A DNA stretch of 64,000 bases from Accumulibacter sp. (GCA_024235695.1 JACKLX010000006.1:124001-188000), one strand, 5' to 3'; numbered from the stretch's first letter, positions 47,577-57,174 are shown. A program made the numbers and translations. The notes: generated by a model from the sequence alone, not told the origin.

Positions 47577-48479
47577 ACTGGCGGCTTCCCAGTACGGGTG
47601 CTCGCCGATCCGTTCGGCGAGGTAATCGATCAGTATCCGTACCCGCTGCGGTACGTAGCGATGGTCGGGAAGCAGGGCGTAGATGCCGAGGGCGGGCATC
47701 GGATAGCCGCTCAGGATCTGCCGTACCGATCCGGCCTCGAGGGCGGCCGCAGCAATGAAGGTCGGCTGTACCGAAATGCCAAGGCCGCGAATCGTTGCTT
47801 CGAGCAGGGCATCGCCGTTGTTGGCGTGCAGGCGGCCGCGCACCGGGAAGTTCGCCATCACGCCGTCGACCAGGAACGGCCACCCCTCCTGCTGGACCGG
47901 CAGGTACAGCAGGCACTCGTGGCCGGCGAGCTGGCCGGGGTGGGTTGGCTCGCCGTGGCGAGCGAGGTAGGCGGGCGAGGCGATCGCCACGAGGGCACTG
48001 CTGCCGATCCGCCGCGCGACGTCGAGCGGGTCGAGGCGCACGCTGACCCGGATTGCCAGCTCGAGCCCTTCCTCGATCAGCTTGACGCGGCGGTCGGTAA
48101 AGTCGATCTCGGTGTTCACGTCCGGGTAGGTGACAGTGAAATCGAGCAGCAGCGGCGCCAGATGGCGCAGCCCGAAGCTCAGCGGCACGCTGAGGCGGAT
48201 CAGGCCGCGCGGTTCCTGGCGCTCGCCGGCGAGGTCGGCTTCGGCGGCTTCGAGCAGCTTGAGGATTTCGCGGCAGCGCTCGAGATAAGCGGCGCCGGCT
48301 GCGGTGAGGCTCAGGTTGCGGGTGCTGCGGGCGATCAGCCTGACGCCGACGCTCGCCTCGAGCGCGGCGATCTGACGGGTAATCACCGAGCGCGCGACGT
48401 CCATCTGCCGAGCCACTGCGGCGAAGCTGCCGAGTTCGGCCACCCGCATGAAGATGCGCATGCCGTCGATACGATCCAT
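47538..48479 (-). CDS. LysR-family transcriptional regulator
   Basis: 313 residues. The helix-turn-helix MRIFMRVAELGSFAAVARQM, then DVARSVITRQIAALEASVGV, is followed by an effector domain (GLIRLSVPLSFGLRHLAPLL). It is divergent from the SDR/dioxygenase genes (131 bp), which are its likely targets, and overlaps the MFS gene tail by 39 bp in convergent orientation. Confidence 0.92.
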   Translation of the reverse strand: MDRIDGMRIFMRVAELGSFAAVARQMDVARSVITRQIAALEASVGVRLIARSTRNLSLTAAGAAYLERCREILKLLEAAEADLAGERQEPRGLIRLSVPLSFGLRHLAPLLLDFTVTYPDVNTEIDFTDRRVKLIEEGLELAIRVSVRLDPLDVARRIGSSALVAIASPAYLARHGEPTHPGQLAGHECLLYLPVQQEGWPFLVDGVMANFPVRGRLHANNGDALLEATIRGLGISVQPTFIAAAALEAGSVRQILSGYPMPALGIYALLPDHRYVPQRVRILIDYLAERIGEHPYWEAASSGGRLPRGATDA

Positions 48480-48610
48480 GAGCTTGCTCCGGTTTGTTGC
48501 CGAATGTGCAACGCTTAATTGCAGATTGTGCCCTATTTCGTTGTTAATTCCTCCGCTAGAGTTTGCCCATCGCCAACCAACGGGGTCTTGACCCGGAACA
48601 GGAGCAGGGC

Positions 48611-49477
48611 ATGATTCTCGTGACCGGAGCCAATGGCCAACTCGGTCGCCGCATTGTCGAGCAACTCCTCGTGCGTCGCGGGAGCGCTTCGGGAATCGCC
48701 GCCAGCGTGCGTTATCCGGCCAGGGCCGCGGACCTCGCCGAACGTGGCATCGCCGTCCGCCAGGCCGACTTCGACCGGCCGGCCGACCTGGCCGCCGCTT
48801 TCACCGGCGTGGACAAGCTGATCCTGGTGTCCACCGATGGTCCGAAGGAGGTGCGCATCGGACGGCACCGAAAGGCGATCGAGGCGGCGCGGGCGGCCGG
48901 CGTCGGGCACATCCTGTACACCAGCTTGATCGATGTCGCCGCCGATTCGCCGGCCGACTTGGCTGCGGTCCATCGGGCGACCGAAGCGGATCTGGCGGCC
49001 AGCGGCGTGAAGTTCACGGCGCTGCGCAACCCGCTGTATGCCGACTTCCTGCCGATGACGGTTGGCGCTGCGCTCGCAACCGGCGTCTTTCAGTTGCCCG
49101 CCGGTCGCGGCCGTGCCAGCTTCGTCAGCCGCGTCGAACTCGCCGAGGCGGCCGCCGCAGCAGCGCTGGCACCGGCGTTGGCGCGCCAGGTCTACCAATT
49201 GACCGGCCAGGCGACGCACGATTACCACGAGGTGGCGGCTGCCGTCGCCAGGGCGACCGGCAGGACGGTCCGCTACCAGCCGATTGGCGAGGACGCCTAT
49301 GCCGAGGAGCTTGAAGCGTCCGGCCTGCCGGGCTGGCTGGCGAGTTCAATGACCAACATCTACGCGGCCGTTGCTGCCGGGCATTTCGACAAGGCCAGCA
49401 ACGACTTTGCCACGCTCGTCGGACATCCACCGCGTCCGCTGGCATGCCTGGCGCAGGAACTCTTCGGCCGGCGCTGA
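48611..49477 (+). CDS. NmrA/QorB-like NAD(P)-binding SDR protein
   Basis: 288 residues. MILVTGANGQLGRRIVEQLL is the atypical SDR Gly motif, followed by YTSLIDVAADSPADL and LRNPLYADFLP, as in QorB (NADPH quinone reductase 2). The Tyr-x3-Lys catalytic pair is not obvious, so it may be a redox-sensing NmrA-like protein. Start at 48611 with AGGAGCAGGG. First gene of a pair with the dioxygenase 18 bp downstream. Confidence 0.88.
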   Translation: MILVTGANGQLGRRIVEQLLVRRGSASGIAASVRYPARAADLAERGIAVRQADFDRPADLAAAFTGVDKLILVSTDGPKEVRIGRHRKAIEAARAAGVGHILYTSLIDVAADSPADLAAVHRATEADLAASGVKFTALRNPLYADFLPMTVGAALATGVFQLPAGRGRASFVSRVELAEAAAAAALAPALARQVYQLTGQATHDYHEVAAAVARATGRTVRYQPIGEDAYAEELEASGLPGWLASSMTNIYAAVAAGHFDKASNDFATLVGHPPRPLACLAQELFGRR

Positions 49478-49495
49478 ACTCGGAGGCGAAGCGAC

Positions 49496-50308
49496 ATGAT
49501 CAACACAACATTTCCCGCGCTGTTCGTTGCGCACGGTGCGCCGACCATGGTCCTCGACCCCGGCGCGGCAGGCGCCGCGCAGGTCCGCGCCGCCGCTGAC
49601 CTGCCCCGACCAAGGGCGATCGTGGTGGTCAGCGCGCATTGGCAGAGCGCCGCGCCGACCGTCGGGGTGGCGCCGGAACTCGATACGATGCACGACTTCC
49701 ACGGTTTTCCGCCGGCCCTCTACGACGTCCGCTATCCAGCCAGATCGGACCCCGCTGTCGCCGAGCAGCTACGCCACCTGCTTCGCGACGACGGTTTCGA
49801 CGTCCACGTCGATCGCAGCCGCGGGCTGGATCACGGTGCCTGGACTCCCTTGTGCCTGATGTACCCGGCTGCCGACATTCCGCTGGTGCCGCTGTCGCTG
49901 CTCGGCGACAGCGGGCCCGAGGAGCATTTCCGGATCGGGCGGGCGCTCGCGCCGCTGCTCGCCGACGGCGTCCTGCTGCTGGCTTCGGGCAATATCACCC
50001 ACAACCTCGCTGACTGGCGCCACTCGCCCGCCGCCAGCGGCCAAGAATCCCTCTACGCGGGCGAGTTCGCCGAGTGGATGGCGCAGCGCATCGCTGCCGG
50101 TGATCGGGCGGCGCTGGTCGACTATCGCCGGCAGGCGCCGCACGCCGCCCGTGCCCATCCCAGCGAAGAACACTTGCTGCCGCTGTTCGTCGCGCTCGCT
50201 GCCGCCGGCGACGGTTACCGGCCGCACCGCCTGTATGCCGGCATTGAGGCCGGGGTGCTGGCGATGGACAGTTACGCATTCTGGCCAGCCACCGGCGATG
50301 GTCAATGA
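49496..50308 (+). CDS. LigB/DODA-type extradiol ring-cleavage dioxygenase
   Basis: 270 residues. Likely metal-binding His13 (FVAHGAPTM) and His48 (VSAHWQS), with HDFHGFPPALYDVRYPA and RGLDHGAWTPL. These are the features of the 4,5-DOPA dioxygenase (YgiD) family. It cleaves catecholic rings using Fe(II) or Zn; the natural substrate is unknown. It is in one transcript with the SDR gene, plausibly under the divergent LysR. Confidence 0.91.
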   Translation: MINTTFPALFVAHGAPTMVLDPGAAGAAQVRAAADLPRPRAIVVVSAHWQSAAPTVGVAPELDTMHDFHGFPPALYDVRYPARSDPAVAEQLRHLLRDDGFDVHVDRSRGLDHGAWTPLCLMYPAADIPLVPLSLLGDSGPEEHFRIGRALAPLLADGVLLLASGNITHNLADWRHSPAASGQESLYAGEFAEWMAQRIAAGDRAALVDYRRQAPHAARAHPSEEHLLPLFVALAAAGDGYRPHRLYAGIEAGVLAMDSYAFWPATGDGQ

Positions 50309-50510
50309 GGAGGGACTGCTTTGGCGGCACGGCGATCCCGCCAGCAGCGCAACCGTCGGCCCTCACCAACGGCGGGCGCGATCGGCGGGACGCGTTGCGT
50401 CACGTGTCTCCGGCGCGATCCTGCGGCCATGGTCGGTGCAGTTGCCGTTTTTTCCGTCGCCCTGCGGCAATGCATTCGCTGATTTTCTCTTGAACGCGAA
50501 GGAGCAATCG

Positions 50511-51056
50511 ATGCCCGCCAAGCGCTACACCTTCCCGGCGATTACCCTGCACTGGCTGATGGCCGTGCTGCTGATCGGCTTGTTCGGCCTCGGCCTCTAC
50601 ATGAGCGACCTGCCGCTGTCGCCGGACAAACTGATGTTCTATTCCTGGCACAAATGGGCCGGCGTCAGCGCCTTTCTGCTGGTCCTGCTGCGGCTGGCCT
50701 GGCGTGTCGGTCACCCGCCGCCGCCCTTGCCGGAGGCAATGCCACGGTGGCAACAGGCCGCCTCGCACGGCCTGCATCACCTGCTCTACCTGTTGATGGT
50801 CGCGATTCCGCTCACCGGCTGGTTGATGAGTTCGGCCAAGGGATTCCAGACCGTCTATTTCGGCATCGTGCCCTTGCCCGATCTGCTGGGCAAGAACAAG
50901 GAACTCGGCGAGTTGCTGGAGGACATACACTCGGCACTCAACTTCGGCCTGGCCGGCCTGGTCGTTGCGCACGTCATTGCGGCGCTCAAGCATCACCTGG
51001 TGGATCGCGACGACGTGCTGTCGCGCATGCTGCCCTTGCGCCAGCGTTATCGCTGA
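50511..51056 (+). CDS. Cytochrome b561 family protein
   Basis: 181 residues, four transmembrane helices. Haem-ligand histidines are placed in TLHWLMAVLLIG, SWHKWAGVSAF, HGLHHLLYLLMV and VAHVIAALKHHL. It transfers electrons across the inner membrane, possibly to superoxide or quinone. AAGGAGCAATCG precedes the ATG. It heads a b561-yceI-yceI operon common in proteobacteria. Confidence 0.93.
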   Translation: MPAKRYTFPAITLHWLMAVLLIGLFGLGLYMSDLPLSPDKLMFYSWHKWAGVSAFLLVLLRLAWRVGHPPPPLPEAMPRWQQAASHGLHHLLYLLMVAIPLTGWLMSSAKGFQTVYFGIVPLPDLLGKNKELGELLEDIHSALNFGLAGLVVAHVIAALKHHLVDRDDVLSRMLPLRQRYR

Positions 51057-51083
51057 GCAAGCCATCCCGATGTGGAGAAGAAG

Positions 51084-51653
51084 ATGACCCTCCTTCGCCT
51101 CACCCTTGCCGCGCTGCTCCTGGCCAGCGGCAGTGCCTGCGCGGTTGAGTTCAACCAGTTCCAGGCCGACAGGAGCACCTTGCAGTTCGTCTCGAAGCAG
51201 ATGGGCGTTGCCGTTAACGGCCGTTTCAGGAAGTTTGCCGCGACGCTCGCCTTCGACCCCGCCAGGCCCACCGCCGCGACCGCCCGGCTCGACCTCGATC
51301 TGGCCAGCGTCGATGCCGGTTCGGCGGACGCTGACGTCGAGGTGGTCGGCAAATCGTGGTTCAACGTCAAGCTCTACCCGACCGCGACCTTCGTTTCTTC
51401 GGCGATCCGTCCCCTCGGCGGCGACAAGTTCGAACTCGCCGGCACTCTGACGATCAAGGGCAGGACGCACGACGTGCGAGCGCCGTTCACCTTCAGTCAG
51501 GCCGGCGGCAACGGCGTTTTCGACGGTACTTTCGTTCTCAAGCGGCTCGATTTTGCGCTCGGCGACGGCATCTGGTCGGACGTCAGCACGGTCGCCAACG
51601 AAGTACAGATCAAGTTCCACATCGTCGCCGCGCCGGCGGCGGGCAGCAAGTAA
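51084..51653 (+). CDS. yceI: YceI-family periplasmic lipid-binding protein (first copy)
   Basis: 189 residues with a signal peptide (TLLRLTLAALLLASGSACAV). A lipocalin-like beta-barrel of YceI type is indicated by STLQFVSKQMGVAVNGRF and FELAGTLTIKGRTHDV. YceI proteins bind polyisoprenoids or similar lipids. Start at 51084 after GGAGAAG; a GTG at 51072 is less likely. It lies 27 bp after cytochrome b561. Confidence 0.92.
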   Translation: MTLLRLTLAALLLASGSACAVEFNQFQADRSTLQFVSKQMGVAVNGRFRKFAATLAFDPARPTAATARLDLDLASVDAGSADADVEVVGKSWFNVKLYPTATFVSSAIRPLGGDKFELAGTLTIKGRTHDVRAPFTFSQAGGNGVFDGTFVLKRLDFALGDGIWSDVSTVANEVQIKFHIVAAPAAGSK

Positions 51654-51735
51654 GCCGCCACTGGCAGGAGCCGAAACCGCCATCGCCACCACTACCGCTA
51701 CCCCTGATCGCACCGCCACCTCAAGGAGTCGTCGT

Positions 51736-52305
51736 ATGAAAAAGCAAGTCGCCGTGATCGCCCTCGCCAGTGTCTTCGCCGCGCCGGCACTGGCGGCGCC
51801 CGAAACCTACAGGGTCGAGCCGAGCCACACCTATCCCCGCTTCGAGTACAGCCACTTCGGTTTGTCGAACCAGGTCCAGCGTTTCAACAAGACCTCCGGG
51901 ACGATCGTTCTCGACCGCGCCGCGAGAACCGGCTCGGTGAACATCACCATCGACGCCAGGTCGGTCGATACCGGCTACCCGCTGTTCAACGAGCACATCC
52001 AGGGCAAGGATTTCCTCGATACGGCCCGCTACCCGACGATCACCTACAAGTCGAGCGCCGTCAGGTTCGACGGCGACAAGCCCGTCTCGGTGGATGGCAA
52101 GCTGACGATCAAGGGGATCACCAGGCCGGTGACCCTGACCGTCACCTCCTTTCAGGCGATGCCGCATCCGATCGTCAAGAAGGATGCGATTGGCGCCAAT
52201 GCCGTCGCCACCATCAAGCGTTCCGACTTCAATGCCGGCAAGCACGCGCCGCAGGTCAGCGACGAGGTCACCCTGACCATCGCGGTCGAGGCCCTGAAGC
52301 AGTAG
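51736..52305 (+). CDS. yceI: YceI-family periplasmic lipid-binding protein (second copy)
   Basis: 189 residues with a signal peptide (KKQVAVIALASVFAAPALAA). The mature protein reads YRVEPSHTYPRFEYSHFGLS, NITIDARSVDTG and LTIKGITRPVTL. It is closer to canonical YceI than the first copy, which has diverged. AAGGAG precedes the start. Confidence 0.93.
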   Translation: MKKQVAVIALASVFAAPALAAPETYRVEPSHTYPRFEYSHFGLSNQVQRFNKTSGTIVLDRAARTGSVNITIDARSVDTGYPLFNEHIQGKDFLDTARYPTITYKSSAVRFDGDKPVSVDGKLTIKGITRPVTLTVTSFQAMPHPIVKKDAIGANAVATIKRSDFNAGKHAPQVSDEVTLTIAVEALKQ

Positions 52306-52392
52306 ACTGGCGCAAGAGCCGGGCGAAAGAACTCGGCGAGCCGTATCGCGGACCGCTATCATCGGCGGCACCGAAACAATCTGGAGGCAGCC

Positions 52393-52638
52393 ATGAACGA
52401 TAAAATTCCCACCATCGCCCAGAAGTCACCCTATGCCGTCGACGTTGAAGGCGGCAAGAGCTATTGGTGGTGCGCCTGCGGCAAGAGCAAGAATCAGCCC
52501 TTTTGCGACGGAAGCCACAAGGGCAGCGCGTTCACGCCGCGCGAGTACCACGCGGAAACGTCGGCGACGGTCTATTTCTGTGGCTGCAAGCACAGCGCCG
52601 GGGCACCGCTCTGTGACGGTAGCCACAAGAAGCTGTAA
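52393..52638 (+). CDS. Double CDGSH iron-sulfur domain protein
   Basis: 81 residues with two complete CDGSH motifs: Cys27, Cys29, Cys38, His42 and Cys63, Cys65, Cys74, His78 (each C-x-C-x8-C-DGS-H). Each should hold a redox-active [2Fe-2S] cluster with one His ligand, as in mitoNEET/MiNT. GGAGGC lies upstream. Its electron partner is unknown. Confidence 0.94.
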   Translation: MNDKIPTIAQKSPYAVDVEGGKSYWWCACGKSKNQPFCDGSHKGSAFTPREYHAETSATVYFCGCKHSAGAPLCDGSHKKL

Positions 52639-52694
52639 AGCCAGCGAGCGCTACCCCCGGCAGTCAACGACCCAATCCGCCAAGAGGAGACGCC

Positions 52695-53282
52695 ATGCCA
52701 GCCCTGCCCACCGAAGCGCTCGATCAACTCTTTGTCGAGGCGCGGACCCACAACGGCTTCGCTCCCGAGGCGATTCCCGAAGCGACACTGCGCCGTCTCT
52801 ACAACCTGATGAAATGGGGCCCGACGTCGATGAACTGCCAGCCGGCGCGGCTGGTTTTCGTGACCAGCGGCGACGGCAAGCAAAAGCTCGCGCCGGCCTT
52901 GTCGCCCGGCAACCTGGACAAGACGCTGGCCGCACCGGCAACGGTGATCATCGCCACCGATACGCGCTTCTACGAACACCTGCCGACGATGTTCCCGGCC
53001 TACGATGCCCGGCCGACCTTTGAAGGCAATGCCGAACTGGCCAGCAGCACGGCATTTCGCAACGGTACGCTGCAAGGCGCCTACCTGATTCTCGCGGCCC
53101 GCGCCATCGGCCTCGACTGCGGTCCGATGTCCGGCTTCGACGCCGGCAAACTCAACGCCGCGTTCTTTCCGGACGGGCGCTACCAGGCCAATTTTCTCTG
53201 CAACCTCGGCATTGGCAATCCGGCCGCCCTCCATCCCCGTGGCCCGCGGTTGAGCTTCGAGGAAGCCTGCGAGATCGCTTGA
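52695..53282 (+). CDS. RutE-like nitroreductase / malonic semialdehyde reductase
   Basis: 195-residue FMN-dependent nitroreductase fold: ARTHNGFAPEAIPEATLRRL, MKWGPTSMNCQPARLVFV, GAYLILAARAIGLDCGPMSG. The RutE subgroup reduces malonic semialdehyde in pyrimidine breakdown. No other rut gene is in the window, so a general nitroreductase role is equally possible. AAGAGGAGACGCC precedes the start. Confidence 0.88.
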   Translation: MPALPTEALDQLFVEARTHNGFAPEAIPEATLRRLYNLMKWGPTSMNCQPARLVFVTSGDGKQKLAPALSPGNLDKTLAAPATVIIATDTRFYEHLPTMFPAYDARPTFEGNAELASSTAFRNGTLQGAYLILAARAIGLDCGPMSGFDAGKLNAAFFPDGRYQANFLCNLGIGNPAALHPRGPRLSFEEACEIA

Positions 53283-53761
53283 CGCGCCGTGCCGGCCAGC
53301 TGTCTCGGGCCTCGGCATGCTGCCGGCAAGCAAGCCGCAAGGCCTTTCCGTGCCATGGCGCGGACGTTCGCCGGCTCACCCCGGCGCCGCGTGCTCGCGG
53401 CGCCGTACGGCAGCGACAGACTGACCGCCCACCCTGTGACGGGTCGCTCGCACAGCTCGCTTGCTGCCCGTCGTCGCCGGCCTGTGCGGTGCTGCGCCGT
53501 CGGCCGCGGCGTTTCGACCACGACACCCGGTTCGGCGACCGACGCGAGGCCAAGCGCACCCGGCTCGGTGCCGGGAGCGCCAGGCGGACGGTCGGCGATG
53601 ACGATCCCGGGTAGCGATCGGCGTCCACGCCTGGCGTGTGTCGCCTCGTCAAGCGAGCTGACGGGCCGGCCGGCGTCCGGTGTTCCGCGACCATTCGACC
53701 GCTCGCCTGCGCCTTCGATGTTTGCTGCGGCAGCAGCGGTTTTTTTTGCTAAGCTCTGGCC
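53283..53761. other. Gene-poor 479-bp gap before the phosphodiesterase gene
   Basis: Several open frames cross this stretch on both strands, but all are Arg/Ala/Pro-rich, lack ribosome sites and look like GC-bias artefacts. Apart from a weak terminator-like hairpin at 53724-53747, I see nothing functional. Confidence 0.45.
53724..53747 (+). terminator. Possible weak terminator
   Basis: A 5-bp stem GCTGC/GCAGC with a GGCA loop, then GG and eight T. It is short for a terminator and lies 14 bp before the next start codon, so the T-run could instead belong to the promoter of that gene. Confidence 0.35.
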
Positions 53762-54529
53762 ATGAGAATCGTTCAGCTTTCCGATCTGCATCTCTGCACG
53801 GAGCCGCTCTATGGGTCGGTCGATACGCTGGCGGCGTTTGATCGGGCGCTGCGGCGGGTGTTGGCGTCGGCGCCCCCCGACCTGCTGCTGATCACCGGCG
53901 ATCTGGTCAGCAATGGCCGCCGCGACGAGTATCGCTTGTTGCGCAGCCGGCTCGCTTCCCTTTCCTTTCCCTACGCCCTGTTGCCCGGCAATCACGACGA
54001 TCGCGATGGCTTGCGGGAGGTCTTCCCGGAGCAGGCATGGAGTGCGAATGCGCTGTGCTGTCAACGCGTCGACCTCGGCAGTGGCTCGCTGCTGCTGCTC
54101 GATACCGTCGTCCCCGGCGAGGAGTGGGGCGAAGTCACGACCGAGCAGCTGAACTGGCTCGACCAAGCGTGCCCGGCGAGCAGGCCGGTGCTGCTCGCAC
54201 AGCATCAGCCGCCGTTTCTGGTCGGCATCGCCGGCATGGACGCCATTCGTTGTCGCGGCGACGATCTCCTGGCGCAATGGCTGGCTGGTCGCGATGTCGT
54301 CGAGGCACTGCTCTGCGGACACGTGCACCGTTTCGTCAGCACCAGCTTCGCTGGCCGACCAGCCAGGATCGCGCCCTCGCCGGCGCACCAGATCGCCCTG
54401 CAGGATGGGCCGCTGGCCTACACGCTGGAGCCCGGCGGCTACCTGCTGCACGACTGGTCGCCGGGCGAGCGGCTGGTGACGCACTACGTTCCGGCCGAAA
54501 TGGAGTACGTCCACGTATACCGGCATTAG
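53762..54529 (+). CDS. cpdA: CpdA-like metallophosphoesterase (cyclic nucleotide phosphodiesterase)
   Basis: 255 residues with all calcineurin-like motifs: SDLHL (Asp7, His9), TGDLVSNG, PGNHDD, AQHQPP and CGHVHRF. This set and order match the class III 3',5'-cAMP phosphodiesterase CpdA. It would lower intracellular cAMP or a related cyclic nucleotide; other phosphoester substrates cannot be excluded. Confidence 0.88.
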   Translation: MRIVQLSDLHLCTEPLYGSVDTLAAFDRALRRVLASAPPDLLLITGDLVSNGRRDEYRLLRSRLASLSFPYALLPGNHDDRDGLREVFPEQAWSANALCCQRVDLGSGSLLLLDTVVPGEEWGEVTTEQLNWLDQACPASRPVLLAQHQPPFLVGIAGMDAIRCRGDDLLAQWLAGRDVVEALLCGHVHRFVSTSFAGRPARIAPSPAHQIALQDGPLAYTLEPGGYLLHDWSPGERLVTHYVPAEMEYVHVYRH

Positions 54530-54684
54530 GCCGCGGGCGGGCGCGAACGACCTGGCGCCGGCGGTTCGGTAGCGCCGCGTGCTGTCGTCGCGAGAAGTTG
54601 ATCTACCGCAAGCGATGATCATGACCGGGCCCTAGACTCGGCTGTCGGGCGGGGAGTGTTGGCAACACACGTTGGAGGGCGCCG

Positions 54685-56106
54685 ATGGGGAAGGAGATTG
54701 GCAGCGACGGCTTTACGGAGGACGACTTCGCGCGCTTCCGTGAGCGGCTCGCGCTGGAGACGGAGCACGCCCGCGCGGCCTACGCCAAGGGCGAGTTCGC
54801 CAGCGAAGGCCTGGTGGCGGGCTTCGAACTGGAGGCCTGGCTGATCGATGAGCACTTCTTCCCGGTGCCACGCAACGTGTCGTTTCTCGAACGCATGGAC
54901 AGCCCGCTGGTGGTTCCCGAGTTGTCGATGTTCAACGTCGAGATCAACGGTACGCCGCAGGACCTGCTCGGCACGGCACTGTCGCGGCTGGAAAGCGAAC
55001 TCACCGCGACCTGGCAGCAGTGCCAGCGCGTCGCGGCCGAGGAGGGCGCGACGCTGATTGCCATTGGCACCCTGCCGACCCTGCGCGAGCGCGATCTGTC
55101 GCTGGCCAGCATGTCGCCGTTCAAGCGCTATGCAGCGCTCAACGAGCAGATTCTGCGGCAGCGCGACGGCCGGCCGCTGACGCTCGACATTGCCGGAATC
55201 GACACGCTTTCCACCACCCATGCCGACGTGATGCTCGAGGCGGCGACGACGTCCTTTCAGGTGCACTTGCAGACACCGGTCAGCGAGGTGGCCCGTACCT
55301 ACAACGCGTCGCAGGTTCTCGCCGCGCCGCTGGTCGCACTGGCGGCCAATTCACCGTTCCTGTTCGGCCGCGCGCTGTGGCACGAAACGCGCATCCCGCT
55401 GTTCGAGCAGACCGTCGATTGTTGCGAACCGGGGCATCCCGAGCACATGCGCGTCACTTTCGGCTCCGGCTATCTGGGTGCCGATCCGACCGAGTGCTTT
55501 GCCGAAAACCTGTCGTCGTATCCGGTGCTGCTGCCCTACGACGAGCCGGGGCCGGTACACGCCTACGCCCATCTGCGCCTGCACAACGGCACCATCTGGC
55601 GGTGGAATCGCATGCTGATCGGTTTCGACCGCGACGCGCTGCCGCATTTGCGCGTCGAGCAGCGGGTGATGCCCGCCGGACCCAGCATCGTCGACATGAT
55701 CGCCAATGCCGCGTTTTACTTTGGTGCGGTACGGCGGCTCGCCAGGCAGACGGTGGCGCCGGAGTCGCAGCTGCCCTTCGCCGTCGCCCGCGACAACTTC
55801 TATCGCGCCGCGCGCCATGGTCTGGAAGCGCAGCTGGTGTGGACCGATGGACGCCGTCAGAACGTCGCCGAACTGCTGCTGCGCGAACTGCTGCCGCTGG
55901 CGCGCGATGGCCTGCTCGAGCTTGGCCTGGCTGCCGCCGATATCGAGCGCTACCTGGCGGTGGTCGCGGCACGCGTCGGCAGTCGCCAGAACGGTGCCGC
56001 CTGGCAACTGGCGCACTACGCCAGGCACCAGGACTTTTTCCGGCTTGCCGCCGATTACCTTGCTCACCAGAGCCGACTCACGCCGGTACATGAGTGGCCG
56101 ATTTGA
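54685..56106 (+). CDS. GCS2-like carboxylate-amine ligase
   Basis: 473 residues. The glutamate-cysteine ligase fold is shown by LVAGFELEAWLIDEHFFPVP (metal-binding Glu pair), ELSMFNVEINGTPQ, TTSFQVHLQT and VTFGSGYLG. It is longer than YbdK-type ligases and distinct from classical GshA. GGAGGGCG precedes the start. The M14 peptidase gene follows by 15 bp, suggesting a peptide-bond-making and peptide-bond-breaking pair. Substrate unknown. Confidence 0.82.
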   Translation: MGKEIGSDGFTEDDFARFRERLALETEHARAAYAKGEFASEGLVAGFELEAWLIDEHFFPVPRNVSFLERMDSPLVVPELSMFNVEINGTPQDLLGTALSRLESELTATWQQCQRVAAEEGATLIAIGTLPTLRERDLSLASMSPFKRYAALNEQILRQRDGRPLTLDIAGIDTLSTTHADVMLEAATTSFQVHLQTPVSEVARTYNASQVLAAPLVALAANSPFLFGRALWHETRIPLFEQTVDCCEPGHPEHMRVTFGSGYLGADPTECFAENLSSYPVLLPYDEPGPVHAYAHLRLHNGTIWRWNRMLIGFDRDALPHLRVEQRVMPAGPSIVDMIANAAFYFGAVRRLARQTVAPESQLPFAVARDNFYRAARHGLEAQLVWTDGRRQNVAELLLRELLPLARDGLLELGLAAADIERYLAVVAARVGSRQNGAAWQLAHYARHQDFFRLAADYLAHQSRLTPVHEWPI

Positions 56107-56121
56107 AGCCCAGTTTTCCTT

Positions 56122-57174
56122 ATGTTGACCGTACTAGAATCCCTGCCAGATGGCTTTCTCCACACCCCGGCCAGCGAGCTGCACCGCCTGCTCCCGGGAC
56201 CGACGCTGATTCACCTGCCCGGACGGCGAGAGCAGCCGCTGCTCGTTTCGGTGTTGCTGCACGGCAACGAGGACACCGGCGTGGTGGCGATGCAGAGGGT
56301 GTTGCGAAGCTACGCCGACCGTCAGCTGCCGCGCGCGATGTCGCTGCTGGTCGGCAACGTTGCCGCGGCGCGCGAGGGGCTGCGTCGGCTCGACCACCAG
56401 CCCGATTACAACCGCGTCTGGCCCGGTACCGAGTTGCACGCGGCCGCCCCGGAGCACGCGGCGATGAGCGAGGTGTATCGCATCATGCGCGCGCGCGGTG
56501 TCTTTGCCAGCATCGATATTCACAACAATACCGGCATCAACCCGCTCTACTGCGTGGTCAACCGGCTTGATCAGGCCGTCCTGCACCTGGCCTTGCTGTT
56601 CTCGCGCACGGTCGTCTGGTTTCGCGGCCTGGCGGGATCGCAGACGACGGCGTTTTCGCCGCTGTGCCCGTCGCTGACGCTGGAATGCGGCAAGGCCGGC
56701 AAGCCGGCCAACGAGGAGCACGCCGCCAGTTTCGTCGACGCCTGCCTGCATCTGGCACAATTCCCCTCGCACGACGTCCACGAGCACGACATCGACCTCT
56801 ATCACACGGTGGCGACCGTGCGCGTCCCCAATGCGGTATCGTTCGGCTTTGGCGATGCGCTGGCGGATGTTGACTTCGACCCGCGGCTCGATCACATGAA
56901 CTTCCGGCAGCTCGAGCCCGGTACGGCTTTCGGGCGAACGCGCGTTGATTTTCCGCTCGACGTGCGCGACGAGGGGCGGCGCGACGTGACCGACGAATTC
57001 TTTGCCTGCGGTGACGGCACGATCAGCCTGCGGCGGACGTCAACTCCGGCGATGCTGACGCTCGATGCGCGCGCCGTGCGACAGGATTGCTTGTGTTACT
57101 TGATGGAGCGGGTTCCTTTCCCGCACTCCGAGAGTGCCGCTCGCCAGTGGTGTGAGAAGGTCGAGGGCCGCTAG
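56122..57174 (+). CDS. M14-family (aspartoacylase/succinylglutamate desuccinylase-like) zinc hydrolase
   Basis: 350 residues. Zinc ligands are expected at the H-x-x-E of LLHGNEDTG and the His of SIDIHNNTG. PDYNRVWPG is the Arg-containing substrate region, and PSLTLECGKAG supplies the catalytic Glu. It probably removes an acyl or amino-acid cap from a small molecule. Coupled to the GCS2-like ligase upstream (15 bp, weak ribosome site), consistent with a shared pathway. Confidence 0.85.
   Translation: MLTVLESLPDGFLHTPASELHRLLPGPTLIHLPGRREQPLLVSVLLHGNEDTGVVAMQRVLRSYADRQLPRAMSLLVGNVAAAREGLRRLDHQPDYNRVWPGTELHAAAPEHAAMSEVYRIMRARGVFASIDIHNNTGINPLYCVVNRLDQAVLHLALLFSRTVVWFRGLAGSQTTAFSPLCPSLTLECGKAGKPANEEHAASFVDACLHLAQFPSHDVHEHDIDLYHTVATVRVPNAVSFGFGDALADVDFDPRLDHMNFRQLEPGTAFGRTRVDFPLDVRDEGRRDVTDEFFACGDGTISLRRTSTPAMLTLDARAVRQDCLCYLMERVPFPHSESAARQWCEKVEGR

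Noticed and set aside
53283..53761. Open frames of 111-180 codons on both strands in the gap before cpdA
   Set aside because: All are Arg/Ala/Pro-rich without start signals or recognisable motifs; they reflect high GC.
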